Made by a program: the position numbers and the translations under genes
Part shown: positions 1 to 4,563 of the stretch, piece after piece
Layout: the number at the start of each line of letters is the position of its first letter
Position numbering within the stretch: the stretch's first letter is position 1
Assembly: GCA_016927095.1 (NCBI GenBank)
Contig: JAFGNI010000356.1
Location: 1 to 5,882 of the forward strand
DNA from: Anaerolineae bacterium
GTDB taxonomy: Bacteria > Chloroflexota > Anaerolineae > B4-G1 > SLSP01
Length of the DNA stretch: 5,882 bases
Direction: 5' to 3'
Notes under the pieces: generated by a model
Database searches by the model: none
The model's input: the letters and a program-made list of their open reading frames with translations, nothing else
Told to the model about the DNA's origin: nothing

Positions 1-71
1 GCGTCCCACGCATTTTGAGCGTACAATCTCTGGGGGATACTTCTTTCCTCTGTTTCCCTGGGTTGGGACGC
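1..71. repeat. Inverted repeat closing a possible three-way RNA fold
   Basis: GCGTCCCA at 1-8 is the exact reverse complement of TGGGACGC at 64-71. Inside lie ACGC (8-11) facing GCGT (19-22), and GGGATAC (34-40) facing GTTTCCC (52-58) with one T-T mismatch. Together these could form a closing stem with two internal hairpins. The outer stem may continue left of the window. I tried to read the stretch as a tRNA, but it has no T-loop or anticodon arm, and I recognise no known RNA family. It could be the 3' end of an upstream transcript, a leader, or chance. Confidence 0.3.
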
Positions 72-92
72 GTGTGGCGTGCATGCGGCTGG

Positions 93-121
93 TTGACAGA
101 TGATGCCTTGCCCTCTAGAAT
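93..121 (+). promoter_or_regulatory. Sigma70-type promoter for the 199-940 genes
   Basis: TTGACA at 93-98 is a perfect -35 box. TAGAAT at 116-121 matches the TATAAT -10 box at five of six positions. The spacer is exactly 17 bases. Transcription would start near 128 and leave a leader of about 70 bases before the GTG start at 199. It is the strongest promoter I can see in the window. A 14-base dyad covers the -10 box and start point (separate entry). Confidence 0.75.
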
Positions 122-128
122 CGTCTAG
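115..128. promoter_or_regulatory. Dyad over the -10 box, possible operator
   Basis: CTAGAATCGTCTAG is a perfect 5-base inverted repeat around a 4-base centre. It overlaps the -10 hexamer and the expected transcription start. A repressor bound here would block the promoter. Half-sites this short also arise by chance, so the operator role is inference from position only. Confidence 0.3.
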
Positions 129-198
129 GGAATCTGCCGCCTCTGTCGTGTCCCGTTGAGAGATCTGCGGGTTTGTCTGGCGGCGCCGGGGAGCGAGC

Positions 199-363
199 GT
201 GGATAGCACGTGGGCATACGCATTGGTGGCCGTCGTCATTGTTGTCCTTGCCGCAGTTGCGGCGTGGGTCGAGTGGCGTGTGGAACGGCGTGAGGAACCG
301 CGGCATCGTAAGGTTCTGAAAAGTGAGCGTCGCTACAGGGATCGCCATTCCCGCATGCGCTAG
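199..363 (+). CDS. Small single-pass membrane protein, unknown function
   Basis: This short frame encodes 54 residues. It begins at GTG, with GGGGAG at 188-193 five bases upstream; the frame is closed by TGA at 157-159 and no other start codon lies between. Residues 4-23 form one hydrophobic segment (WAYALVAVVIVVLAAVAAW). The rest is strongly basic, with runs such as VERREE, HRK and ERRYRDRHSRMR. The positive-inside rule puts the N-terminus outside and the basic tail in the cytoplasm, where it might touch RNA, DNA, lipid head groups or an acidic partner. It is the first gene after the promoter at 93-121 and is followed by a hairpin at 396-420 and then the Nudix gene. I do not recognise a family. 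The good ribosome site, promoter and coherent membrane topology make it likely to be real. Confidence 0.65.
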   Translation: MDSTWAYALVAVVIVVLAAVAAWVEWRVERREEPRHRKVLKSERRYRDRHSRMR

Positions 364-395
364 AGAACGCGCTGGGAACTGGCGGGTCGGTGATG

Positions 396-420
396 GAGGA
401 CGCCCATTGTGGGCGTCTTC
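396..420 (+). terminator. Hairpin between the small membrane gene and the Nudix gene
   Basis: GAGGACGCCC (396-405) pairs with GGGCGTCTTC (411-420) over ten positions, including one G-T wobble, around the loop ATTGT. The stem is strong and GC-rich. The following bases (GATTGTAGG) give no proper U tract, so termination by this hairpin alone would be leaky. It lies ten bases ahead of the Nudix ribosome site, so it could be a partial terminator, an mRNA stabiliser for the upstream gene, or an attenuator. Confidence 0.55.
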
Positions 421-442
421 GATTGTAGGAAGGAGATAGTTC

Positions 443-940
443 GTGGTCGGACGCTTCGTGGCCGGCATCGGTGCGTTGATCTGGGCCCCTAGCCGGGCAA
501 AGTATCTACTGGTGAGACGTTCTTCGCAAAAGGATTTTGCACCCGGCGTTTGGGAGTGTGTAACCGGGCGGGTAGACCAAGGCGAGAGCTACCAGGACGC
601 TCTGCATCGGGAGGTCGCAGAGGAGTTGGGCGTTGCTGTGACGACCGACTTCATCCTCGGGACGACGCACTTCTACCGTGGTGCCGCCATGCCTGAGAAC
701 GAGCTATTGGGCGTCGTGTATCATTGCTCCGTCGCGGCGCCCGATGACGTCCGGTTGAGCCCAGAGCACAGCGAGCTGCAGTGGGCTACGTTTGAGGAGG
801 CCCAGGCTCTGTTGTCCGACAGCGAGCATCCGAGCGAGGTGTGGCTGCTTCGCTTGCTGCAACGTGCCGAACGGCTGCACACGGGCGATGTGGGGGCGAC
901 CGTGGCCCACAATCGCTCCGAGGGTCTGGAGCTGGGGTAG
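443..940 (+). CDS. Nudix hydrolase
   Basis: This 165-residue protein carries a complete Nudix box at residues 42-64: G42, five residues, E48, seven residues, then R56-E57-V-A-E60-E61-L-G63-V64. The glutamates bind the divalent metal that drives hydrolysis of nucleoside diphosphates linked to another group. The N-terminal strand (VAGIGALIWA) and the segment before the box (KDFAPGVWECVTG) fit the fold, so the domain is intact. Substrate cannot be told; the subgroup resembles general NTP/NDP-sugar pyrophosphohydrolases. The tail after about residue 145 looks unstructured. The start is GTG, with AAGGAG at 430-435 seven bases upstream; an in-frame TAG at 437-439 rules out any earlier start. It follows the hairpin at 396-420 and precedes the dehydrogenase gene by 84 bases, probably on one transcript. 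The enzyme should be cytosolic. Confidence 0.93.
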   Translation: MVGRFVAGIGALIWAPSRAKYLLVRRSSQKDFAPGVWECVTGRVDQGESYQDALHREVAEELGVAVTTDFILGTTHFYRGAAMPENELLGVVYHCSVAAPDDVRLSPEHSELQWATFEEAQALLSDSEHPSEVWLLRLLQRAERLHTGDVGATVAHNRSEGLELG

Positions 941-1024
941 TGGTCGGTATCCTCCTAGGCGGCTGCGGATCCGTAACTGGCTGTGTAGCGTCAGAAATCT
1001 CTTGGGTGAGACGCAGGCGGGACA

Positions 1025-1822
1025 ATGCATAGGGTCGAAACGGTCCTGGTGACCGGTGGCGCCGGGCATGTAGGACAGGCTTTTCGGCGGTTCTACGGCG
1101 ATCCAGCGACGACGGGATACCGGCTGCGGTTGACGGACCGCACTACACGCATCCCGGCGGATCCCGAACAGGAGACGGTTGTCGCCGAACTGACGGACTA
1201 TGAAGCGGTCCTGACCGCGATGCAGGGATGCAGTGCCGTTGTGCACCTCGCCGCCGACACATGGGGCTCCGCGCCGTGGGTATCGCTGTTGCCCAACAAC
1301 ATCGATGCGACTTACAATGTCTACGAGGCTGCACGCGTCTGCGGCGTTCAGCGCATTGTCTACGCAAGCACCCATCATACCTGCGGCTATGCTCTCGGTG
1401 AGTCCGGCACGTGCGGGACGGACGAGGCCAACCCAGCGCCCATCCGTCCGGACAGCCTCTACGCTGTGAGCAAGGTCTTCGGTGAGGCCCTGGGCCGCTA
1501 CTATGTGGATGCCTACGGGCTATCGGTGATCTGCCTACGCATCGGCTGGTGCCACGGCGGTGATGGCGAGGCAGACCAGCGGGAGATGGTCGCGCGCATG
1601 AAGAAGCCCTCGCCGGCGTTTCCTTACGGCGGCGAGACCCAAGTGGGTTTGTGGATCAGCAACCGCGACATGGCACAGCTCATCGATCGGAGCTTGCGAG
1701 CCGATGTGCCATATGGCATCTACTATGGTGCATCCGACAATGCGCCTGTCGTGCTTGACGTGAGCAGCGCCAAGCGTGACCTGGGCTATCGTCCTCAGGA
1801 TCGCGTGCAGGATCGGATGTAG
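1025..1822 (+). CDS. NAD-dependent epimerase/dehydratase, uronate dehydrogenase-like
   Basis: This 265-residue protein is an extended-type short-chain dehydrogenase. The dinucleotide-binding TGGAGHVG lies at residues 10-17. The acidic D38 at the end of the second strand favours NAD over NADP. HLAA is at 74-77, S115 lies in YASTHH, and the catalytic pair is Y146 and K150 in YAVSK, followed by VFGEALGRYY. Length, the RPDSLYAVSK stretch, CLRIGWC and the YYGASDN segment near the C-terminus resemble bacterial uronate dehydrogenases, which oxidise galacturonate or glucuronate to aldarolactones. Generic sugar-nucleotide epimerases are usually longer, around 310 residues. An in-frame TGA at 1007-1009 makes the ATG at 1025 the earliest start; the ribosome site (AGGCGG, 1015-1020) is weak, which suits coupling to the upstream Nudix gene. 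No uronate transporter or isomerase gene lies nearby, so the substrate is inferred from resemblance only. Confidence 0.85.
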   Translation: MHRVETVLVTGGAGHVGQAFRRFYGDPATTGYRLRLTDRTTRIPADPEQETVVAELTDYEAVLTAMQGCSAVVHLAADTWGSAPWVSLLPNNIDATYNVYEAARVCGVQRIVYASTHHTCGYALGESGTCGTDEANPAPIRPDSLYAVSKVFGEALGRYYVDAYGLSVICLRIGWCHGGDGEADQREMVARMKKPSPAFPYGGETQVGLWISNRDMAQLIDRSLRADVPYGIYYGASDNAPVVLDVSSAKRDLGYRPQDRVQDRM

Positions 1823-1855
1823 CCGTATCGGCGGCTGCTGTGCCTTCCGGCGCGT

Positions 1856-2536
1856 CTAGCGGACGATGTCGCCCAAGGTCTGCTGGAAGCGTCGCTTCAG
1901 TTCGCGCCGGGAGACGTTCATACCGGTCGGCAGTTGGAATCGCTGTTTGCCAGACGCGGTGTGAATCACGACCTGGATGAAGTTGGTGGTCTGATCCTCG
2001 GTGTCGACCGACTCCCGGAGCTGGACCTTTGAGATGGCTTGGTTAGGTATGAAGAAGCTGTTCGGATTCTGCGCAAGGATCTGATCGGGCGGGGTATTCG
2101 CGAGCTGCTGTTCGAGTAGCCGGACCCAACCGAGTTGCGCACCAATCTGCCCGAAGAAGCCTTTCCCCTGTGCCTTGGCCGCAGCCCGCGCTTGCGCCAC
2201 GAACTCCTGCATCTGCCGGCTATCAAGATAAGCGAAGATCAGCCGACTTGGCGTGGCCACAAGGCTGTAGGTGTCCACCCCCATGCCCAGGAACCCCTTC
2301 TTGCGCTGAAGCCCTGGCGTTATATGCACGATCTGTTCAACGGACGCCGGCACTGTGTAGGCGCCCGCAACCGGCTGCGGCGCGGGTTGGATGGGTGCGG
2401 GCGGCGGGGGAGGGGCGGCTGCAGGCGCGACAGGCACCACGGCTTGTCGGACCGGATTTCCGCACCGGCCACAAAACCGGGCATCGGGCCCCAGCGGCGC
2501 GCCGCATTTCGTACAGAATCTTGGTTGTGTGTTCAT
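1856..2536 (-). CDS. Zinc-ribbon protein with proline-rich linker and C-terminal globular domain
   Basis: The 226-residue protein opens with a zinc ribbon, CxxC-x10-CxxC (C8, C11, C22, C25), of the type found at the head of many prokaryotic multidomain proteins. A proline/alanine-rich linker covers about residues 34-58. Residues 64-226 form a domain with alternating strands (YSLVATPSRLIFAYL, FIQVVIHTASGKQRFQL) around a helical insert at 105-145. This layout could fit a PH-like or other beta-rich adaptor fold, but I do not recognise it. There is no signal peptide or membrane segment. The frame is open up to 2632, but I place the start at 2536 because GGAG (2544-2547, minus strand) lies seven bases upstream and the zinc ribbon begins just after; the 32 extra residues look unrelated. 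It converges on the dehydrogenase gene with 33 bases between. I saw no clear promoter ahead of it. Confidence 0.8.
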   Translation of the reverse strand: MNTQPRFCTKCGAPLGPDARFCGRCGNPVRQAVVPVAPAAAPPPPPAPIQPAPQPVAGAYTVPASVEQIVHITPGLQRKKGFLGMGVDTYSLVATPSRLIFAYLDSRQMQEFVAQARAAAKAQGKGFFGQIGAQLGWVRLLEQQLANTPPDQILAQNPNSFFIPNQAISKVQLRESVDTEDQTTNFIQVVIHTASGKQRFQLPTGMNVSRRELKRRFQQTLGDIVR

Positions 2537-2543
2537 CGATTCA

Positions 2544-2547
2544 CTCC
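2544..2547 (-). promoter_or_regulatory. Ribosome binding site fixing the zinc-ribbon gene start
   Basis: On the minus strand GGAG (within CCGGAGTGAATCG) lies seven bases before the ATG at 2536. It supports that start over the longer in-frame reading that begins at 2632. Confidence 0.6.
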
Positions 2548-2680
2548 GGATGTAGATGTTTCGGTCGCTGGCATCGGAGACGACACCTCCGCCGTCACAG
2601 GGAAATGTTCTGAGGAAGGACAATGACAACATCTGGCTGGGCTGATGTGCCAGAAGCTTGCTCTAGTGACCAGTTAAGTT

Positions 2681-2706
2681 GGTTCGTAGTAACCGCTTCA
2701 GCGGTT
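2681..2706 (-). repeat. Hairpin repeat unit, copy 1
   Basis: Read on the minus strand this is AACCGCTGAAGCGGTT followed by ACTACGAACC. The first 16 bases form a perfect 6-bp stem with a TGAA loop. It is the inverted partner of copy 2, 24 bases away, and matches it at 21 of 26 positions. Confidence 0.75.
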
Positions 2707-2730
2707 CTGCAGGCCCCGATAAGGCACCCG

Positions 2731-2756
2731 AACGACTGAAGTCGTTACTACAAACC
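2731..2756 (+). repeat. Hairpin repeat unit, copy 2
   Basis: AACGACTGAAGTCGTT followed by ACTACAAACC. The stem is again a perfect 6 bp with a TGAA loop. Four of its five differences from copy 1 are two compensatory stem pairs, C-G to G-C and G-C to A-T, so pairing is kept while the sequence changes. Confidence 0.75.
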
Positions 2757-2779
2757 CCAAACATCAGCTTAACTGAACA

Positions 2780-3535
2780 CTAGGTATAGCGGACACCTCC
2801 GCTCCCGAACCAGCTCAGAATCCTCTCGGCATCCTCGCGCTGCTCGAACGTGCGTTCACTCAGCGGTCGCTCTGTTTGCTGTTCTGAGGGATTCCGGCTC
2901 AGAACGAAGGTGTCGGCCTCAGCATCTATCACATACCGGCGCTCCATCTGCAGGATCTCGGTGCGACGCCGGTCAGTGAGGAATGTGCTTGCGGCAGAGG
3001 CTTCGTCAGTCAGGGTAATGAAGGCTTCGTTGAATTCCAGGTCGCCGTCGAAGGTGATCTCTTCCACCCCCGCCCGCGAGGCAGCCCAAGCGAGCGCCTT
3101 GTCGGCGAGGCGCGCTAACAGGCCGTTCGCCTGCCCGCTCAAAGCGAGGCGCGGGATGACTGTGAAGCGCGGCAGATCAAGCGCCGGAGAGACGACAGCT
3201 AGGGCAGTGTCAACTAGCGAAGAAGTCTCGTCTCCGGCGGTGTCAAGCAGGTCAAAGACGTAGATCTCGCCCCCCGCGATAGAACGCCAGAACACTTGCC
3301 GGAGCTCCAGCTTCTGGTGCCCGCCAGACCGGCGAAGGCTCAGAATGCGGTCGACCAGTTCCTGTGGAGGTGGCCTAACCGGTTCATAGCCGAGGCGAAG
3401 AAGGGCTTCCTCGCGGTTTTCCTCACTGCGGCGTTGTGACGCGACAGCCACAACGACAGCGACGAAGACGACAGCGATGACGACGAAGGCAATGATCAGC
3501 CCGAGTTGATTAGCGAAGATAGGCGTGTTTTCCAT
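2780..3535 (-). CDS. Single-pass membrane protein, unknown function
   Basis: The 251-residue protein has an N-terminal membrane anchor at about residues 10-33 (LGLIIAFVVIAVVFVAVVVA) followed directly by SQRR. This predicts the N-terminus outside and a cytoplasmic soluble domain. That domain contains LPRFTVIPR (121-129) and a stretch around GVEEITFDGDLEFNEAF (156-172). From memory this resembles uncharacterised actinobacterial and Chloroflexota proteins with an 'F.+RPE ... I.FD..PEF...+.L' pattern; I cannot name the family. The start ATG has only a poor ribosome site. It lies 27 bases after the stop of the two-segment membrane gene, so the two are probably cotranscribed and translation may be coupled. 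Its TAG stop lies within the terminal repeat of the 121-bp element, so the protein ends exactly at the element border. Confidence 0.75.
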   Translation of the reverse strand: MENTPIFANQLGLIIAFVVIAVVFVAVVVAVASQRRSEENREEALLRLGYEPVRPPPQELVDRILSLRRSGGHQKLELRQVFWRSIAGGEIYVFDLLDTAGDETSSLVDTALAVVSPALDLPRFTVIPRLALSGQANGLLARLADKALAWAASRAGVEEITFDGDLEFNEAFITLTDEASAASTFLTDRRRTEILQMERRYVIDAEADTFVLSRNPSEQQTERPLSERTFEQREDAERILSWFGSGGVRYT

Positions 3536-3562
3536 AGCTCTGCTCGACGAGGCATCACGAAG

Positions 3563-3991
3563 CTACTTGATGAGCTGCGGATATGAACGGACGATCTCCT
3601 CATACTCCTTAGCGATGGCGTCCCACTCGCGTGTACTCGTCGCTATGGCAACCCTAAGCGCCCGGAGCCGACCGGCACATTGCTGTGTTTCGGCAAGTCG
3701 CTCGCCGATCTTCAGCCGCTGGTTCAGCCCAACCGAGACCGTCGTGCCGAAACTGAATACCGCTGCCACGATGCAGGCCAGACGCCAGCCCTCCGTACCG
3801 GAGCCTACGATAGGTCCTTGGGCGGCCGTGATGCCGGTGATGAGGGTGGAGACGGCAGAGGAGACAATGCCGGAAATCAAAAGGCCGGCGTTGGTCCGGC
3901 GCAGGCGGCGGATCAGGGACGTCAGTGCACGCGCGGCATCGGCAACCGCCGTTGCGAGGGCTTCTTGCTGTTGCGGGCTTAGCTTAGTCAT
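3563..3991 (-). CDS. Two-membrane-segment protein, possibly SLATT-like
   Basis: The 142-residue protein has an N-terminal amphipathic helix (residues 5-30), a first membrane segment at about 35-55, a short loop rich in Gly and Pro, a second membrane segment at about 69-89 (WRLACIVAAVFSFGTTVSVGL), then a long cytoplasmic helix ending KEYEEIVRSYPQL. This plan resembles the 2TM SLATT-type proteins, some of which are membrane effectors in nucleotide-signalled defence, but no partner synthase or SLOG gene is nearby, and the likeness is by architecture only. I chose ATG 3991 over the in-frame ATG at 4033 because AGGAGG (3997-4002, minus strand) lies five bases upstream and because 4033 falls inside the likely promoter. 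It heads a probable two-gene operon with the membrane protein at 2780-3535. Confidence 0.75.
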   Translation of the reverse strand: MTKLSPQQQEALATAVADAARALTSLIRRLRRTNAGLLISGIVSSAVSTLITGITAAQGPIVGSGTEGWRLACIVAAVFSFGTTVSVGLNQRLKIGERLAETQQCAGRLRALRVAIATSTREWDAIAKEYEEIVRSYPQLIK

Positions 3992-3996
3992 AGCAA

Positions 3997-4002
3997 CCTC
4001 CT
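3997..4002 (-). promoter_or_regulatory. Consensus ribosome binding site for the two-segment membrane gene
   Basis: A perfect AGGAGG on the minus strand sits five bases ahead of the ATG at 3991. It decides the start over the longer in-frame reading from 4033. Confidence 0.8.
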
Positions 4003-4032
4003 GGCTCGTGGACTCAGCGGAACATGAAGGCA

Positions 4033-4061
4033 ATCAGAGGGCTCTATGCTGCGTCTGCCAA
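4033..4061 (-). promoter_or_regulatory. Probable promoter for the 3991-to-2780 operon
   Basis: On the minus strand TTGGCA (4056-4061, five of six matches to the -35 box) and TCTGAT (4033-4038, four of six to the -10 box) are separated by exactly 17 bases. Transcription would start near 4026, giving a leader of about 35 bases. It lies in the 79-base gap after the cupin gene. Confidence 0.4.
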
Positions 4062-4070
4062 TCCGGCCGG

Positions 4071-4436
4071 TTAGAACCGACGAGCGGGCATCGAGATGTG
4101 CCTGCCTAGCTCGTCGCCCTCCCAGATGATGGCCATCAGCCCCTCGCTGCCGGCGCGAACCTCGTGGGCCTCACCACTGCGCCAGAGGACCGCGTCCCCC
4201 TGGGCGACGCCGATCGAGCTTCTGCCCTCGCTGGAGACCTCGGCCGTGCCCTGCGCCACGAGCATAAGCTGGTCGCTGACCTCCTTGTGGTTCCCCAGCA
4301 CCCCGTTGGGCTCTAGGTAGAGGGCGATGACCTGCCACGACCGCGGGCCCTTGGTGACTGAAGCGATGGTTGCACCGGCACTGTCAAATGCCTTGATGCT
4401 GCGACCCTGTATCTGGTTGAAGCTGAATATCCTCAT
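4071..4436 (-). CDS. Small cupin-domain protein
   Basis: This 121-residue protein is a single-domain cupin, a beta-barrel fold that commonly binds a metal. Motif 1 covers residues 45-63 (GVLGNHKEVSDQLMLVAQG), with H50, E52 and Q56 at the usual His-His-Glu positions. Motif 2 covers 80-91 (GDAVLWRSGEAH), with the expected H91. Two of the four usual ligands are therefore replaced, although Gln at the third position is known in cupins. It may bind metal differently, sense a ligand, or have lost catalysis. No signal peptide is present. The ATG has AAGGAA eight bases upstream (4445-4450, minus strand). A pair of hairpin repeats separates it from the phosphodiesterase gene upstream. Its substrate is unknown; proteins like this are often annotated only as cupin. 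Confidence 0.88.
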   Translation of the reverse strand: MRIFSFNQIQGRSIKAFDSAGATIASVTKGPRSWQVIALYLEPNGVLGNHKEVSDQLMLVAQGTAEVSSEGRSSIGVAQGDAVLWRSGEAHEVRAGSEGLMAIIWEGDELGRHISMPARRF

Positions 4437-4471
4437 TGATCAGGTTCCTTTTTCTCCCCGGTTGCCGTTGA

Positions 4472-4497
4472 GGTGTGTCGTCGCGGCCTCAGCCGCT
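4472..4497 (-). repeat. Hairpin repeat unit, copy 4 (diverged)
   Basis: Read on the minus strand it is AGCGGCTGAGGCCGCG followed by ACGACACACC. GCGGC (4483-4487) and GCCGC (4492-4496) form a 5-bp stem. It matches the other copies at about 16-17 of 26 positions. It faces copy 3 with one base between. Confidence 0.5.
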
Positions 4498-4498
4498 G

Positions 4499-4524
4499 AA
4501 CCGCTGAAGCGGTTGCTACGAACT
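4499..4524 (+). repeat. Hairpin repeat unit, copy 3
   Basis: AACCGCTGAAGCGGTT followed by GCTACGAACT. The 16-base hairpin is identical to the one in copy 1, which lies about 1.8 kb away, and the tail differs at two positions. It lies in the 127-base gap between the phosphodiesterase and cupin genes, where I see no convincing promoter. Its hairpin could end or stabilise the upstream mRNA. Confidence 0.75.
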
Positions 4525-4563
4525 AACCTTTCCAATCGCTAAAAGCCACGGCGAGGTTCCGAA

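Larger units (their letters stand above)
2663..2783. mobile_element. MITE-like 121-bp inverted-repeat element
   Basis: CTAGTGACCAGTTAAG at 2663-2678 and CTTAACTGAACACTAG at 2768-2783 are terminal inverted repeats matching at 14 of 16 positions. Inside, two further inverted copies of a 26-base hairpin unit face each other (2681-2706 and 2731-2756), so nearly the whole element is palindromic. There is no coding capacity. TA lies at both ends (2664-2665 and 2781-2782), which would fit a TA-target duplication as made by IS630/Tc1-type transposases, although a CTAG target is equally possible. The right end overlaps the stop codon of the gene at 2780-3535. It could also be a long bidirectional terminator hairpin rather than a mobile unit. 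Confidence 0.5.

Noticed and set aside
1..71. tRNA gene suggested by a 7-bp acceptor-like stem about 71 bases long
   Set aside because: There is no GTTCRA-type T-loop, no anticodon arm with a five-pair stem and no D-arm at the right spacing.
115..468. Minus-strand open frame of 117 codons across the promoter and small gene
   Set aside because: It is Pro/Arg/Thr-rich without domain features and runs antisense to the promoter, the small membrane protein and the Nudix start.
704..1378. Long open frame on the minus strand (224 codons) across the Nudix and dehydrogenase genes
   Set aside because: It is antisense to two genes with clear family motifs, shows no recognisable domain and is rich in Arg, Pro and Gln as expected of a shadow frame in GC-rich DNA.
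1821..1836. AGCCG/CGGCT hairpin between the convergent dehydrogenase and zinc-ribbon genes
   Set aside because: The stem has only five pairs and no T tract on either strand, so I do not call a terminator, although a weak bidirectional role is possible.
2135..2626. Two overlapping plus-strand open frames opposite the zinc-ribbon gene
   Set aside because: They lie antisense to a protein with an intact CxxC-x10-CxxC ribbon and have no convincing start signals or family features.
2641..2768. GCTGATGT (2641-2648) matching the complement of ACATCAGC (2761-2768) as a wider inverted repeat
   Set aside because: It is only eight bases, not placed symmetrically around the 121-bp element, and likely chance.
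3525..4109. Open plus-strand frame of 194 codons opposite the two membrane-protein genes
   Set aside because: The minus-strand proteins have coherent membrane segments, a consensus ribosome site and a plausible promoter. The plus-strand product is a low-complexity Ser/Arg/Ala-rich shadow.
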